Assembly: GCA_963751425.1 (NCBI GenBank)
Contig: CAVVUF010000001.1
Location: forward strand, 682,001-746,000
Reading direction: 5' to 3'
Source: CAVVUF01 sp963751425
GTDB lineage: Bacteria > Chloroflexota > Anaerolineae > Anaerolineales > UBA4823
Length of the DNA: 64,000 bases
Shown here: piece by piece, positions 17,166 to 26,967 of the stretch
How the letters are laid out: every line of letters begins with the position of its first letter
Position numbering within the stretch: position 1 is the first letter of the stretch
Position numbers and translations under genes: made by a program
Notes under the pieces: model-generated
Database searches by the model: none
What the model saw: the letters and a program-made list of their open reading frames with translations, nothing else
Told to the model about the DNA's origin: nothing

Positions 17166-17171
17166 TATAAT
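17166..17171 (+). promoter_or_regulatory. -10 box giving a leaderless udk mRNA
   Basis: TATAAT ends 6 bases before the udk ATG, so transcription would start at or next to the start codon. No Shine-Dalgarno sequence is present. The same hexamer is retained in the truncated copy at 8646-8651. Confidence 0.5.
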
Positions 17172-17177
17172 TCCTTT

Positions 17178-17814
17178 ATGCCCAATCGTACATCCCCTCT
17201 TGTCATCGGAATCGCCGGGGGAACAGGATCCGGAAAGACAACCGTTGCCCAAACGATCGTTGAACGAGTCGGTGGCGAGTATATTGCCTCCTTAGCTCAC
17301 GAACTCTTATTATAAAGACCTGGGCGATCTACCTGTTACCCAAAGGACCGAAGTCAATTTCGACCATCCCAACTCGTTGGATACCGATCTGCTGATCCAG
17401 CAGCTCACCATTCTCAAAGATGGTCAGCCGATCGAAGTGCCGGTATATGACTTCAAGACCCACAGCCGCACCAACCACACCATCCATGTTGATCCTCAAC
17501 CGATCATCCTCGTAGAAGGGATCCTCATCTTTGCCGAACCTGGACTGCGGACGCTGTTCGATATTAAGATTTTTGTCGATACAGATGCCGATATTCGCTT
17601 TATCCGGCGCCTGGAACGCGATATTTCAGAGCGCGGGCGTTCCAGCGTATCGGTCATCCACCAATACCTGTCTACCGTCAGGCCCATGCACATGGAGTTT
17701 GTTGAACCATCCAAGCGCTATGCGGATATTATCATCCCAGAGGGAGGCTTGAACACCGTCGCGATGGATATGATCGTGGCGCGCATTCAAACCTTACTCC
17801 AGGCACATATGTAA
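17178..17814 (+). CDS. udk: Uridine kinase, frameshifted
   Basis: Uridine kinase phosphorylates uridine and cytidine in pyrimidine salvage. The ATG frame gives MPNRTSPLVIGIAGGTGSGK (P-loop) and stops early at 17313-17315. One extra base in GAACTC at 17301-17306 is responsible: its removal gives HDSYYKDLG, the conserved family segment, and joins to FDHPNSLDTDLL and the later RFIRRLERDISERGR. The restored protein is about 212 residues, normal for Udk. Its tRNA-side upstream region was displaced by the island. Whether the shift is real or a read error cannot be told here; sister shifts elsewhere favour error. Confidence 0.9.
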
Positions 17815-17856
17815 CGGATAACCCAAAACAATTAATAGAAAAGGAGAATACTCGTC

Positions 17857-18369
17857 ATGCCCTCTAAACAATGGCCTAAAGCCCCTGCGATGGAGATCGA
17901 CCCTAAGAAAACCTATACTGCTTTGTTCCATACCGATAAAGGTGATATCAAAATCCAATTATTTGCAGACAAAACCCCTAAAACTGTCAATAATTTTGTT
18001 TTTCTAGCCCGGCAGGGGTTTTATGATGGGACGATCTTTCACCGCGTGATCAAAGATTTTATGACCCAAGGCGGAGACCCTACTGGAACAGGACGGGGCG
18101 GCCCCGGATATGATTTTGCGGATGAATTTCATCCTTCTTTGAAGCATGACAAACCGGGAATTCTTTCGATGGCGAATGCGGGACCGAATACCAATGGTTC
18201 GCAATTCTTTATCACCCATGTTCCCACACCCTGGCTGGATCGAAAACACAGTGTATTTGGCGAAGTCAAAAGTGGAATGGATGTGGTCCTGTCGATTCCG
18301 CCGCGTGATCCTGGCCGGCCTGAATATCCAGGAGTAAAGCTCCAATCGATTGATATTACCGAAGAATGA
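17857..18369 (+). CDS. Cyclophilin-type peptidyl-prolyl cis-trans isomerase
   Basis: This 170-residue cytosolic cyclophilin catalyses proline isomerisation. The active-site loop FHRVIKDFMTQGGDPTGTG and the segment NTNGSQFFITHVPTPWLD are both intact. No signal peptide is seen. It follows an AAAGGAG site and overlaps the VTT-domain gene by four bases. Confidence 0.95.
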   Translation: MPSKQWPKAPAMEIDPKKTYTALFHTDKGDIKIQLFADKTPKTVNNFVFLARQGFYDGTIFHRVIKDFMTQGGDPTGTGRGGPGYDFADEFHPSLKHDKPGILSMANAGPNTNGSQFFITHVPTPWLDRKHSVFGEVKSGMDVVLSIPPRDPGRPEYPGVKLQSIDITEE

Positions 18370-18905
18370 AACCCCGCACCCGCCTGGTTGTAACGCGCAT
18401 ACTGGCGCTGCTTTTTGTGATCGCCCTTAGCGTGTTCATCTTTATCAATCGCGACCAGGCAGTGAAGTTAGCCTCCTATGGCTATATCGGCATTTTCGTC
18501 CTTTCTTTTTTGGCGTATGCGACCGTTTTTTTACCAGCCCCCGGTGTCGCTGTTGTTTTTGCCTTTGGAGCCATATATAATCCATTCATCCTGGCCTTGG
18601 TGGCTGGCACTGGGGCCGCTCTGGGTGAATTTGTGGGCTACCTGGCTGGATACAGCGGGCAGGGCCTTGCCGAAAAAACGAAGATCTACGTAAGATTAGA
18701 AGGCTGGATGCGTAAAAATGGTTTCTTGACAGTTTTTGTATTGTCAGCCATTCCTAACCCGGTCTTTGACATGGCTGGGGTCATAGCCGGGGCACTAAAA
18801 ATGCCCGTATTGAAATTTCTAGGATCTTGCTGGTTGGGTGAAACGATCAAAATGCTGATTTTTTCTTTTGCAGGGTCGGCAGTGATAAACCGGTTCTTCT
18901 CATGA
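18366..18905 (+). CDS. VTT/SNARE-associated (DedA-like) membrane protein
   Basis: This 179-residue integral membrane protein has about five hydrophobic segments: an N-terminal helix ILALLFVIALSVFIF, then YIGIFVLSFLAYATVFLPAPG, an Ala/Gly-rich helix, and the family motif GEFVGYLAGYSGQG. VTT proteins act in lipid scrambling or membrane homeostasis. It overlaps both neighbours by ATGA-type junctions (18366-18369 and 18902-18905), so it is part of a tight operon. Confidence 0.85.
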   Translation: MKPRTRLVVTRILALLFVIALSVFIFINRDQAVKLASYGYIGIFVLSFLAYATVFLPAPGVAVVFAFGAIYNPFILALVAGTGAALGEFVGYLAGYSGQGLAEKTKIYVRLEGWMRKNGFLTVFVLSAIPNPVFDMAGVIAGALKMPVLKFLGSCWLGETIKMLIFSFAGSAVINRFFS

Positions 18906-20273
18906 CAATGGACATGTATACGGATATCGACACTTACCTGGAACAAAATTTAGATCAGAGCATTCAGGAGCTCTCGAGGTTGGTTGCGCAGCCAAGTGTG
19001 GGGGCCCAGAACTGGGGCTTGTCGGAATGTGCATCCTTAGTGGCTGAAATGCTGCGTAAACGGGGCTTTTCCGTAGAAGTCTTCGCAACTGGAGGCGCCC
19101 CCGTGGTTTTTGCAGAGCGGAAAGGGAAAAGCAACAAGACTTTACTTTTCTATAACCATTATGATGTTCAGCCTCCTGAACCTTTAGATCAGTGGATAAG
19201 CCCCCCGTTTGAGCCAGCTCTTCGAGATGGCAAATTGTTCGGACGGGGTGTTAGCGATGATAAAGGTCAGCTTGTCTGCCGCTTGTTCGCCATGGATGCT
19301 CTCTTATCCCAAGAAAACGAGCTGCCCTGTAATATCAAATTTGTGATCGAGGGTGAAGAAGAGACCAGCAGCCTTCACCTGCATGATTTTGTGGTCGAGC
19401 ACCGCGATCAATTGGCTGCTGAGGCTTGTATTTGGGAGTTCGGCAGCGTAGATCATCGTGATATACCCATGCAGTACCTTGGGTTGCGCGGCATATGCTA
19501 CGTAGAGCTTTCTGTCGAAACCGCAAGGATGGATGTCCATTCTGGAACAGGCGGTTCAATCTTCCCGAATGCCGCCTGGCGCTTGACATGGGCATTAAAT
19601 ACCCTCAAAGGACCCGATGAACGGATCCGCTTGCCCGGGTTTTATAATGCGGTCATACCTCCCTCGCCCCGAGACCGGGAGCTAATGGCTGCCTTGCCAG
19701 AAACCGCTGGAGAATACCAGAAATCGCTATGGAGTCAAGAAATTCTTAAAGGGGTTGGATGGCGGGGTTGAATTAAGCCTGGCAGAAGTCTTCGAGCCCA
19801 CCTGTACGATCTGCGGTCTGACATCCGGCTACCAGGGAGAAGGCTCAAAAACGGTGCTGCCGGCGCGTGCTTCTGCAAAAATCGATTTCCGCCTGGTCCC
19901 CGACCAAAGACCCGAGCAAGTGCTGCAAAGCTTGCGCCAACATCTGGACGCAGAGGGATTTGAAGATGTTCAAATTCGATTTTTGGGAGGCGAAATTCCT
20001 GCCCGGACGGATCCCGATGATCCATTTGTGAAGCTGGTCGTCGAATGCGCCAGTTCCGTGTATGGCCAACCCATGCAAGTTGTCCCAATGGTGGGTGGTT
20101 CGGGCCCCAACCATGTCTTTATCCACACGTTGAATGTACCCGTTGTCACAGCCGGCATCGGGTATCCGGGGACTCTCGCCCACGCCCCGAATGAAAATAT
20201 TCGCCTGGACCTGTATGTCAAAGGCGCAAAACACATCGCCAGGATCATCCAGGAATTCAGTCAATTCAATTAA
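18902..20273 (+). CDS. M20 family dipeptidase, frameshifted
   Basis: This is a zinc metallopeptidase of the M20/ArgE/carnosinase group. The first frame (18902-19771) has YNHYDVQPPEP (first ligand His), GRGVSDDKGQ (bridging Asp) and EGEEETSS (catalytic Glu and ligand), then ends prematurely. The second (to 20273) carries EPTCTICGLTSGYQGEG, DFRLVPDQ and VPMVGGSGP. One extra base near 19727-19730 explains the break: without it the sequence reads EYQKSYGVKKFLKGLDGG, as expected for the family. The restored length is about 457 residues. No signal peptide, so it is probably a cytosolic peptidase. Confidence 0.9.
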
Positions 20274-20283
20274 GGAGGAAAAA

Positions 20284-20925
20284 ATGTTAGTTGGTGACCG
20301 AATGTCAAAACCTGTCATAACCGTTCCACCGGACATGCCGATCATAGAAGCCCTTAACTCGATGAAGAAAGACCATATCCGCAGGGCTCCCGTCGTCCAA
20401 AATGGGAAGCTCATTGGGATTGTTTCGGATAAAGATTTATTGAATGCCTCTCCTTCACAAGCTACATCTTTAAGTGTTTGGGAATTGAATTACTTACTCA
20501 GTAAAATCACTGTCAAAGATGTGATGACAAAGAAGGTATTGACGATACAAGAAACCACCCCGATAGAAGAAGCCGCCCGGATCCTGGCTGATAACAAAAT
20601 TGGTGGTATGCCAGTGATGCGGGGCGATGAAGTTGTGGGGATGATTACCGAAACCGATCTATTTAAAATGCTCCTGGAGCTCATGGGAGCACGCGAAAAA
20701 GGCGTCCGGGTGACTTTTTTGATCGAAGAAAAACCAGGGCAGCTTGCTGCCATTTCAAAAGCAGTCGCCGACCTGGGAGGGAATTTCGTGGCCTTCGGAC
20801 AGTTCGCAGGCGAAGATCCTTCCAGCCGGGTAATCACCTTCAAAGTTCAAGATTTAACCGAAGACCAGGTCCGCCAGGTTGTTACCACTTATGGCATAAA
20901 ACTGGTCGACCTGCGCGTCATTTAA
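20284..20925 (+). CDS. CBS-pair and ACT domain protein (AcuB-like)
   Basis: The 213-residue protein has two CBS motifs (residues about 1-60, MSKPVITVPPDMPIIEALN, and 75-135, DVMTKKVLTIQETTPIEEAA), an adenosine-nucleotide sensing module, then an ACT-type domain (VRVTFLIEEKPGQLAAISKA) that usually binds small ligands. It is likely a regulatory or sensor subunit; no catalytic domain is present. The start at 20284 is fixed by TAAGGAGGAAAAA; an in-frame start 150 bases upstream lies inside the M20 gene and is rejected. Confidence 0.88.
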   Translation: MLVGDRMSKPVITVPPDMPIIEALNSMKKDHIRRAPVVQNGKLIGIVSDKDLLNASPSQATSLSVWELNYLLSKITVKDVMTKKVLTIQETTPIEEAARILADNKIGGMPVMRGDEVVGMITETDLFKMLLELMGAREKGVRVTFLIEEKPGQLAAISKAVADLGGNFVAFGQFAGEDPSSRVITFKVQDLTEDQVRQVVTTYGIKLVDLRVI

Positions 20926-20952
20926 TCGCCAAATTGCGATAACAGCATAGAG

Positions 20953-20958
20953 TATAAT
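20953..20958 (+). promoter_or_regulatory. -10 box giving a leaderless dinG mRNA
   Basis: A perfect TATAAT ends 7 bases before the GTG start of the helicase gene. No ribosome site lies between. Spacing fits transcription starting at the start codon. Confidence 0.5.
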
Positions 20959-20965
20959 CACGCCC

Positions 20966-23769
20966 GTGGAAACCATCGTTGCACTGGATATAGAAACCAC
21001 GGGCCTGGATGCTCAAACCGATGCGATCATTGAGATCGGCGCTGTGCGCTTTAAAGGCAACCGGGTTGATGCTGAATTTTCGCAGCTCATCAATCCGGGT
21101 AGGCCTGTTCCTCCCTTCATAACACAGCTCACCGGCATCTCAGATCAAATGATCCGGACGGCCCCCTCTTTGCGGGAAGTGCTGCCTGCATTGTCAGATT
21201 TTGCCGGCGACTACCCAATCTTGGGGCATAATGTCAGGTTTGACCTCGGTTTTCTCCGCCGGAATAAAGTTCTCAAGGTGAACGAGGGGATTGATACTTA
21301 CGAGCTGGCTGCGGTACTTCTCCCAAAAGCCAACCGGTATAACTTGGGCTCCCTGGGCCAGGTATTAGGAGTGCCTCTTCCAGCAACGCACCGGGCTTTG
21401 GATGATGCGCGTGTGACCAGGGGCATCTACCTGCGCCTGTACGAGATCGCTAAAGAGCTGCCCATCCAAACCCTGGCTGAAATCGTTCATCTCGGCGAAC
21501 AGACCGATTGGGGAGGATTCTTTACTTTCTATGAGATCATGCGCTCTCGCTCAAAAGAAACCATCACCGCTCGCCAGGTGCGGGAGGGGGCGCTGGGGCC
21601 GCTTTTTGAAGGGTATGAAACGCGCAACCTGCCTGCTCTTTCTCCCAACCCCAATTTATATGCGCTCGATATCGATGAAGTCGCCTCGATCCTGGAACAT
21701 GGCGGTATCTTTTCACATTACTTCCCAAATTATGAGTACCGCCCGCAGCAAGTAGCCATGCTGCGCTCCGTGACCCAGGCCCTCTCCGAAAGCCACCACC
21801 TTATGGTTGAAGCCGGCACAGGCACTGGAAAAAGCATGGCTTACCTCATCCCGGCTGCTTTATGGGCGATGCAAAATAACACCCGCGTGGTAATTTCAAC
21901 AAACACCATCAACCTGCAAGACCAGCTTGTGAATAAAGATATTCCTGATCTGCGTGCTGCCTTAGGGATTGATCTCCGCTCGGTTGTGATCAAAGGTCGC
22001 TCAAATTACCTGTGCCCCAGGCGGCTTGAAAATATACGGCGGCGCGGTCCAGAGTCTGCCGATGAAATGCGCGTTTTAGCAAAAGTGTTAGTCTGGCTGC
22101 AGCAAACCCAGACGGGAGACCGTGGAGAACTCAACCTGAACGGCCCTGCCGAACGTGAAGCCTGGCAGCGCCTCTCAGCCGAAGATGAGGGCTGCACGAC
22201 AGAGACCTGCCTGAAACGTACCGGAGGCGCCTGTCCCTTCTATCGCGCCCACCAGGCTTCCCAAAGCGCTCACCTGATCATCGTGAACCATGCGCTTCTG
22301 CTGGCAGATGTAGCCACCGGGAACAGGGTATTACCAGAATACCAATACCTGATCTTGGATGAAGCCCATCACATGGAAGACGCTACCACCAATGCCTTGA
22401 GTTTTTCTGTCAGTCAAAATGATGTAGACCGCGCCGTGAGAGAATTAGGAGGGCCCACCGCAGGGGTTCTTAGAAAAGTATTGGGGCTTGTCCAAGGCGT
22501 TCTCAATCCGGGTGACTTGGCCCAATTTGACTTTTTCATACAGCGCGTTACAGACTACGCCTTCAATTTCGATGGTTTGGTGAGGAATTACTTTTTATCC
22601 ATTGAGCAGTTTCTCCTCGAACGCCGAGAAGGGCAGCCCATGGGAAGCTACGCCCAGCAAGAACGGATCTTGCCTGCCACCCGTACACTTCCCGCCTGGT
22701 CAGATGTTGAAATGAGCTGGGATGAAGCAGAAAAACCGCTGAGCGCCCTGCTTGATTTCCTGGGAAAAATTCTGCAAGGAGTGGCAGAATTACATGATGC
22801 CTTACAAGACAACCCGGAAAGTGAAGATGCCATCAGCATCTTGAGCAGCCTTTATCGCCGGTTGACCGAGATTTTCACGAATATCCATGGGATGGTGTTT
22901 GAGCCTAACGAAATGACCATTTACTGGATCGAAATGAATCCGAACGGTCACCGGCTTTCCTTGAATGCTGCTCCGCTGCACATCGGCCCCCTCATGCAAA
23001 AATATTTATGGAACGAAAAGTCTTGCGTTATTTTGACCTCGGCGACACTCACTGCCGCAGGAGAATTTGATTATTTACGCGGCCGCTTATTCGCTGAAGA
23101 TGCCGATGAATTATCACTCGGTTCGCCCTTTGACTTTGAAAATTCCGCTTTACTTTATGTTTCGAACGATATCCCCGAACCAAGTGACCGGTATGGGCAC
23201 CAGCGCGCCCTGGAACAAGCCATCCTCAACATCAGCGTGGTGACTGGGGGAAGGATGCTGGTGCTCTTTACTTCTTATGACCAGCTCAAGCGTACCTCTC
23301 AATCCTTAAGGCCTTTATTAGCCAGGCAAGATATCCAGGTCTATGAGCAGGGTGAGGGTGCTTCTGCGCATTCGTTGTTAGAAAGCTTCCGTTCCGATGC
23401 GCGCGCCGTGCTCATGGGTACCAGGGCTTTCTGGGAAGGTGTGGATGTCCCTGGCGAAGCGCTTTCGGTCCTTGTAATTGCCAAGCTGCCATTCGACGTC
23501 CCTTCCGATCCTATCATCGCCGCTCGATCGGAGACTTTCGAAGATCCTTTCAACCAGTATTCCCTGCCAGAAGCAATCCTGCGCTTCCGGCAAGGTTTCG
23601 GACGTTTGATCCGCACCCAATCTGACCGGGGTGTGGTAGCCATCCTTGACCGGCGCATCCTCACCAAGCGGTATGGCAAATTGTTCCTGGACTCGCTTCC
23701 CCCTGCACCATGCGGATCGGTTCCGTGAATGAATTACCCCGGGCTACCAAAAATTGGCTAAATCTTTAA
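20966..23769 (+). CDS. dinG: DinG-type helicase with N-terminal DEDD exonuclease domain, C-terminal frameshift
   Basis: The protein combines an N-terminal 3'-5' exonuclease of the epsilon type (VALDIETTG, GHNVRFDLGFL, HRALDDARV; residues about 1-165) with an XPD/DinG superfamily 2 helicase. The helicase has Walker A EAGTGTGKSM near residue 282, four Fe-S Cys in NYLCPRR and GCTTETCLKRTGGACPF, and LDEAHHME (DEAH box). It repairs or unwinds damaged DNA. The frame ends at 23728 after LPPAPCG, but a missing C in the CCCCC run at 23700-23704 restores LPPCTMRIGSVNELP and a stop at 23767-23769, the expected tail. GTG start. Confidence 0.93.
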
Positions 23770-24936
23770 CCGAGCAGTGCCGGTAAAAAGATCGAGAAAG
23801 TGCTGCCTTTGCCTGGCTCACTTTCGACTTCAATACGCCCTTTATGCAGTTCGATGACCGATTTGGCAATCGATAAGCCCAGCCCCACCCCTCTAAATAA
23901 ATAACCACCGACTTCTTCCATGTGAAAAAACCGGTCGAAAATTCGGGGTAGTACCTCTGGCGGAATGCCGACGCCTGGATCTTTTATTTTGATCCATACC
24001 TCTCGCCGGTCAAACCCCACCAGTACCTGAATTTCTCCTCCGTTTGGGCTGAATTTAATGGCATTATCCAGGATCGCACCAATGGCGCGCTCGAGGCTGT
24101 TTGGATCGCCGGAAATATTTGGCAGATTCGGGCCAATCAATAAACTCATTCCGATACCGTTTTTTTCCGCTTGGGTGCGCTGTTTCTCGAACATTGCGGC
24201 CACAACTTTACCCAAATCAACAGGGATAAAAGATGGAAGGATAATTTCCATCTCTTGTAAGAAGAGGATATTATTCACTAATCCAATGATTTGCTGTAAA
24301 TTATTCGATACGGTACCTAAAGCCATATGCAGCATTTCCCCCTGAACATTTTGTAAGCGGACCATATCCACAAAGCCGCTGGCTACCGTCAGTGGGGTGC
24401 GCAGCTCGTGCGCGACAATCGTCAGGAATTCTGACCGGGCGAATTCCTCTTCAGCCAACCTCTGATAAGCTGTAGCCAGCTCAGATGCCTTCAAGCGTAG
24501 ATCTTCAATCGCCAGGTCATTATTCTCTCGCAGTCGACGGGTCACTTCGCGCACCATCGCCATGGATACGGAGCTATTTCTTTCCACCAGCTCATCAAAA
24601 TGATCCTTGTAAATTTCCAATACTGTTACAGGGATGTTTGTCCTGACAGAGGCTGCCCGCGGTGCATCTTGAAGCAAAGCCATCTCGCCAAAAAAATCAC
24701 CCGGCTTTAGATTTGCCAGAAAGCGATCTTGAGATTCATTGATAACCTTGGTTACCTTTAACTTCCCCTTCAAGTAAAATGTAAAAAGTATGTTCCACTG
24801 CCCCCTCGGCGCATAACAAGGCCTCCGCTGGATAAGACTGCACCGATCCAAGGGAAACCATATCCAAAGCCTCAACTTCCGACATCTCTGGAAAGGCCCG
24901 GCGAACCACTTCAACAGGCTTTATCTCTTGGGTCAT
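23766..24936 (-). CDS. Histidine kinase with N-terminal cyclic-nucleotide-binding domain, frameshifted
   Basis: The start MTQEIKPVEVVRRAF at 24936 belongs to one frame and the rest to another; one extra base near 24754-24757 separates them, and its removal gives LEGEVKVTKVINE within a cNMP-binding beta barrel. That barrel also holds KPGDFFGEMALLQDAPRAAS, the phosphate-binding cassette. A coiled linker and HisKA (FLTIVAHELRTPL, the His phosphoacceptor) precede the ATPase (DNAIKFSPNG, DPGVGIPP, GVGLGLSIAKS). About 390 residues, soluble. No response regulator is adjacent, so the partner is elsewhere. Its ATG overlaps the rsmD stop. Confidence 0.88.
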
Positions 24937-25508
24937 GTGGGTCTCCTTTCATAGAAAACTAACCGCGTGCTTCCATAATCCCGCTGGTCAAATTCCTGAA
25001 AATTCATGATCTCTTCGCCGGGTTTTAATGCCACATATTCAATTGGATGGATTTGAACAATGACCCAGGCATCTTCAGAGACCCATTCTGGATGTAAATC
25101 CAGCGCTAGCAGCGCTTTTTGCCATAATTCTTTATATTGCGGGGGAGCAATATAAACATAATCAAAATGACCTTTCGGAGTCCGCTCGAAAAGGGTCAAG
25201 GAGTCTATGCGCAGTACATCTGCCTGTAAATCTAATCCAGTGAGCTGAAGGTTCCGGCGGATTGTCTCTACTGGCAGCCGGTTTAAATCTGTGAATAACC
25301 CATAAGCAGCTCCCCGGCTGAGCGCTTCAATGCCCACACCGCCTGTCCCGGCAAACAAGTCCAGGAAGGAAGCTCCTTGGATATCCGCACCGATAATATT
25401 GAACAGGGCTCCTTTGACTTTATCCGTGATCGGTCGAGTGGTATCGCCAGGCACTGAGAAGAGGCGTCTCCCGCGTGCTTTTCCACCGATCACCCTCAGA
25501 CCGCTCAT
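24933..25508 (-). CDS. RsmD-like 16S rRNA guanine-N2 methyltransferase
   Basis: The 191-residue protein begins SGLRVIGGKARGRRLFSVPG and has TRPITDKVKGALFNI and the SAM-binding DLFAGTGGVGIEALSRGA, all typical of RsmD (G966 methylation). The catalytic loop reads IAPPQY where RsmD normally has DPPY, so the first Asp is replaced by Ala and Gln is inserted; catalysis may differ. Both ends overlap neighbours by four bases, so it is embedded in the operon. Confidence 0.8.
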   Translation of the reverse strand: MSGLRVIGGKARGRRLFSVPGDTTRPITDKVKGALFNIIGADIQGASFLDLFAGTGGVGIEALSRGAAYGLFTDLNRLPVETIRRNLQLTGLDLQADVLRIDSLTLFERTPKGHFDYVYIAPPQYKELWQKALLALDLHPEWVSEDAWVIVQIHPIEYVALKPGEEIMNFQEFDQRDYGSTRLVFYERRPT

Positions 25509-26527
25509 TTCTCTACACTTTTACGGGCAGCGATGATATTCGCTCGCGGGGCAATGGTCGGCAAAACGCAGCCAGTACCCAGGATAAAGCGCAGCCCTTG
25601 GGTCTCGTGGATGGCATCCCGGGCTTCTGCGGTCACCTGAACTGGGTTTCCCAGCACCATTGTTTTTTCCCTCTGCAGCCCACCACATAAGAGCCGCGGG
25701 TAAATCGATTGGGCTTCAGCCAATGAAGGATACGTATCCCTGTCATGCCAGTTAATGATCTGAACAGGGTAGTCAATAAATTTATGGAACATAACCGCAT
25801 TGCCGTGTAAGTGCACCATATTCAGCCATAAATCCCTGGCCGGCTCTAAAACCTGTAAATCGTAGGGACGACCGAAGCGTTCATACTCATCTTCTGAGAG
25901 CAGGGAATAACTGGCCTGCTGGACAGCATAAAATATCCCGTCGATCCCAATCGAGAGAGCAAGCTCCATAAATCTCAGGGTGCTTTCAGCGATTATTTTT
26001 AACCCAGCGTGAACAGCCTCCGGGAATTGTCGTAAATGCACCAGCAGAAGGTCGGCTCCTGCCAGGTTTTTTGCTTGAGCTAAAGGGCTGAAAATGGTTT
26101 GGAGGACAGGCACTGGGTCTGAGCCAGTGCTGCATTCTTCCACCAATAAGCGCAAGCAAACCAATTGCTCACCTAATTGGCCATTGAGGGGATCCAAAAT
26201 GCTCAGCCGCGTCCAATCTTCAGGAGATTGAATAATTCTCCGGGTATAAACGCGTGTCCCTTCAGTTGCCCCTTGCCATTCATCTTGCACACCCCAATCT
26301 TTTAGACAGTAAGAAGAGGCTGGGGTGACCTTGATAAAATCGAAGTCGTACATGCGCTGGAAATCTAAAGCAGCGGCTGCCAATCCCTCAGGGGTTTGGT
26401 CATCCACCGGAAAATGCCGCCAAAGCGCAACAGGAGTTCGATCAGGTTTTTTACCAGCTAAACACGTTTCCAACCGCTCGCGTTTACTGGCAGAAAATTT
26501 CTTTGAATAAACAGGTTCAGGTTTCAT
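25505..26527 (-). CDS. Uroporphyrinogen decarboxylase-family protein (MtaA/CmuA-like)
   Basis: The 340-residue TIM-barrel protein has the family beginning SKRERLETCLAGKKPDRTPV and a central RLLVEE region, and ends RFILGTGCVLPTIAPRANI, with a Gly-Cys that in methyltransferase members supports zinc binding. The N-terminal Arg pair used by true HemE is not evident, and the MtaA-like pattern fits methyl transfer to or from corrinoid or CoM-type partners better than haem synthesis. The start is taken at 26527, where ATGA overlaps the upstream stop. Specific substrate unknown. Confidence 0.78.
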   Translation of the reverse strand: MKPEPVYSKKFSASKRERLETCLAGKKPDRTPVALWRHFPVDDQTPEGLAAAALDFQRMYDFDFIKVTPASSYCLKDWGVQDEWQGATEGTRVYTRRIIQSPEDWTRLSILDPLNGQLGEQLVCLRLLVEECSTGSDPVPVLQTIFSPLAQAKNLAGADLLLVHLRQFPEAVHAGLKIIAESTLRFMELALSIGIDGIFYAVQQASYSLLSEDEYERFGRPYDLQVLEPARDLWLNMVHLHGNAVMFHKFIDYPVQIINWHDRDTYPSLAEAQSIYPRLLCGGLQREKTMVLGNPVQVTAEARDAIHETQGLRFILGTGCVLPTIAPRANIIAARKSVEK

Positions 26528-26919
26528 TGAATGTGCTGCCAAATTTCTTTCTCTAGATTCCAATCGCCGGTTTTCATAAAATTAATGTAACCTTTGGACA
26601 GGCGGCGCAGCATTGCTTGCCGGTCGTAATTTTTCATGCGACTCTGACTCAGCAAATCCAATACTTTTTCGAAGCACTGGATGGCTTCTTCGGATTTCGA
26701 TTCAGCTTTCAATACCATCCCGAGGCAATAATTTGCCTCAACCTGATCAGCATCCATAGCCAGCGCAGTCCGAAGATCATTCTCTGCATTTTCGTATTGC
26801 TTCCGGGCATAATAGGCGAACCCACGTTTTAGATAATCTTCTCCGCTGGTTAGATTACGCATGGTTGCAGGGTCAACAGTGATCGACTTTACTTTAAAAA
26901 TTTCTTTTTTCTTGAACAT
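26524..26919 (-). CDS. Small TPR-repeat protein
   Basis: The protein (about 131 residues) has at least two tetratricopeptide repeats: DYLKRGFAYYARKQYENAENDL and QVEANYCLGMVLKAESKSEEA, covering residues about 28-95. TPRs mediate protein-protein binding. The start at 26919 (ATG TTC) follows GGTGAG; an upstream GTG is also possible. It is coupled to the UroD-like gene by an ATGA overlap and sits in a minus-strand run that also carries the ChlI-like ATPase. No function can be assigned. Confidence 0.75.
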   Translation of the reverse strand: MFKKKEIFKVKSITVDPATMRNLTSGEDYLKRGFAYYARKQYENAENDLRTALAMDADQVEANYCLGMVLKAESKSEEAIQCFEKVLDLLSQSRMKNYDRQAMLRRLSKGYINFMKTGDWNLEKEIWQHIQ

Positions 26920-26967
26920 TGGGTTCACTCACCTTTATAAAATTCTTTCCCGCCATTTAGAATTCGT

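Larger units (their letters stand above)
17081..17249 (+). repeat. Right 169-bp direct repeat: tRNA-Thr plus 5' end of udk
   Basis: This is the partner of 8561-8729 (4 mismatches). It continues directly into the long udk reading frame, so it is the chromosomal side of the junction. Confidence 0.9.
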
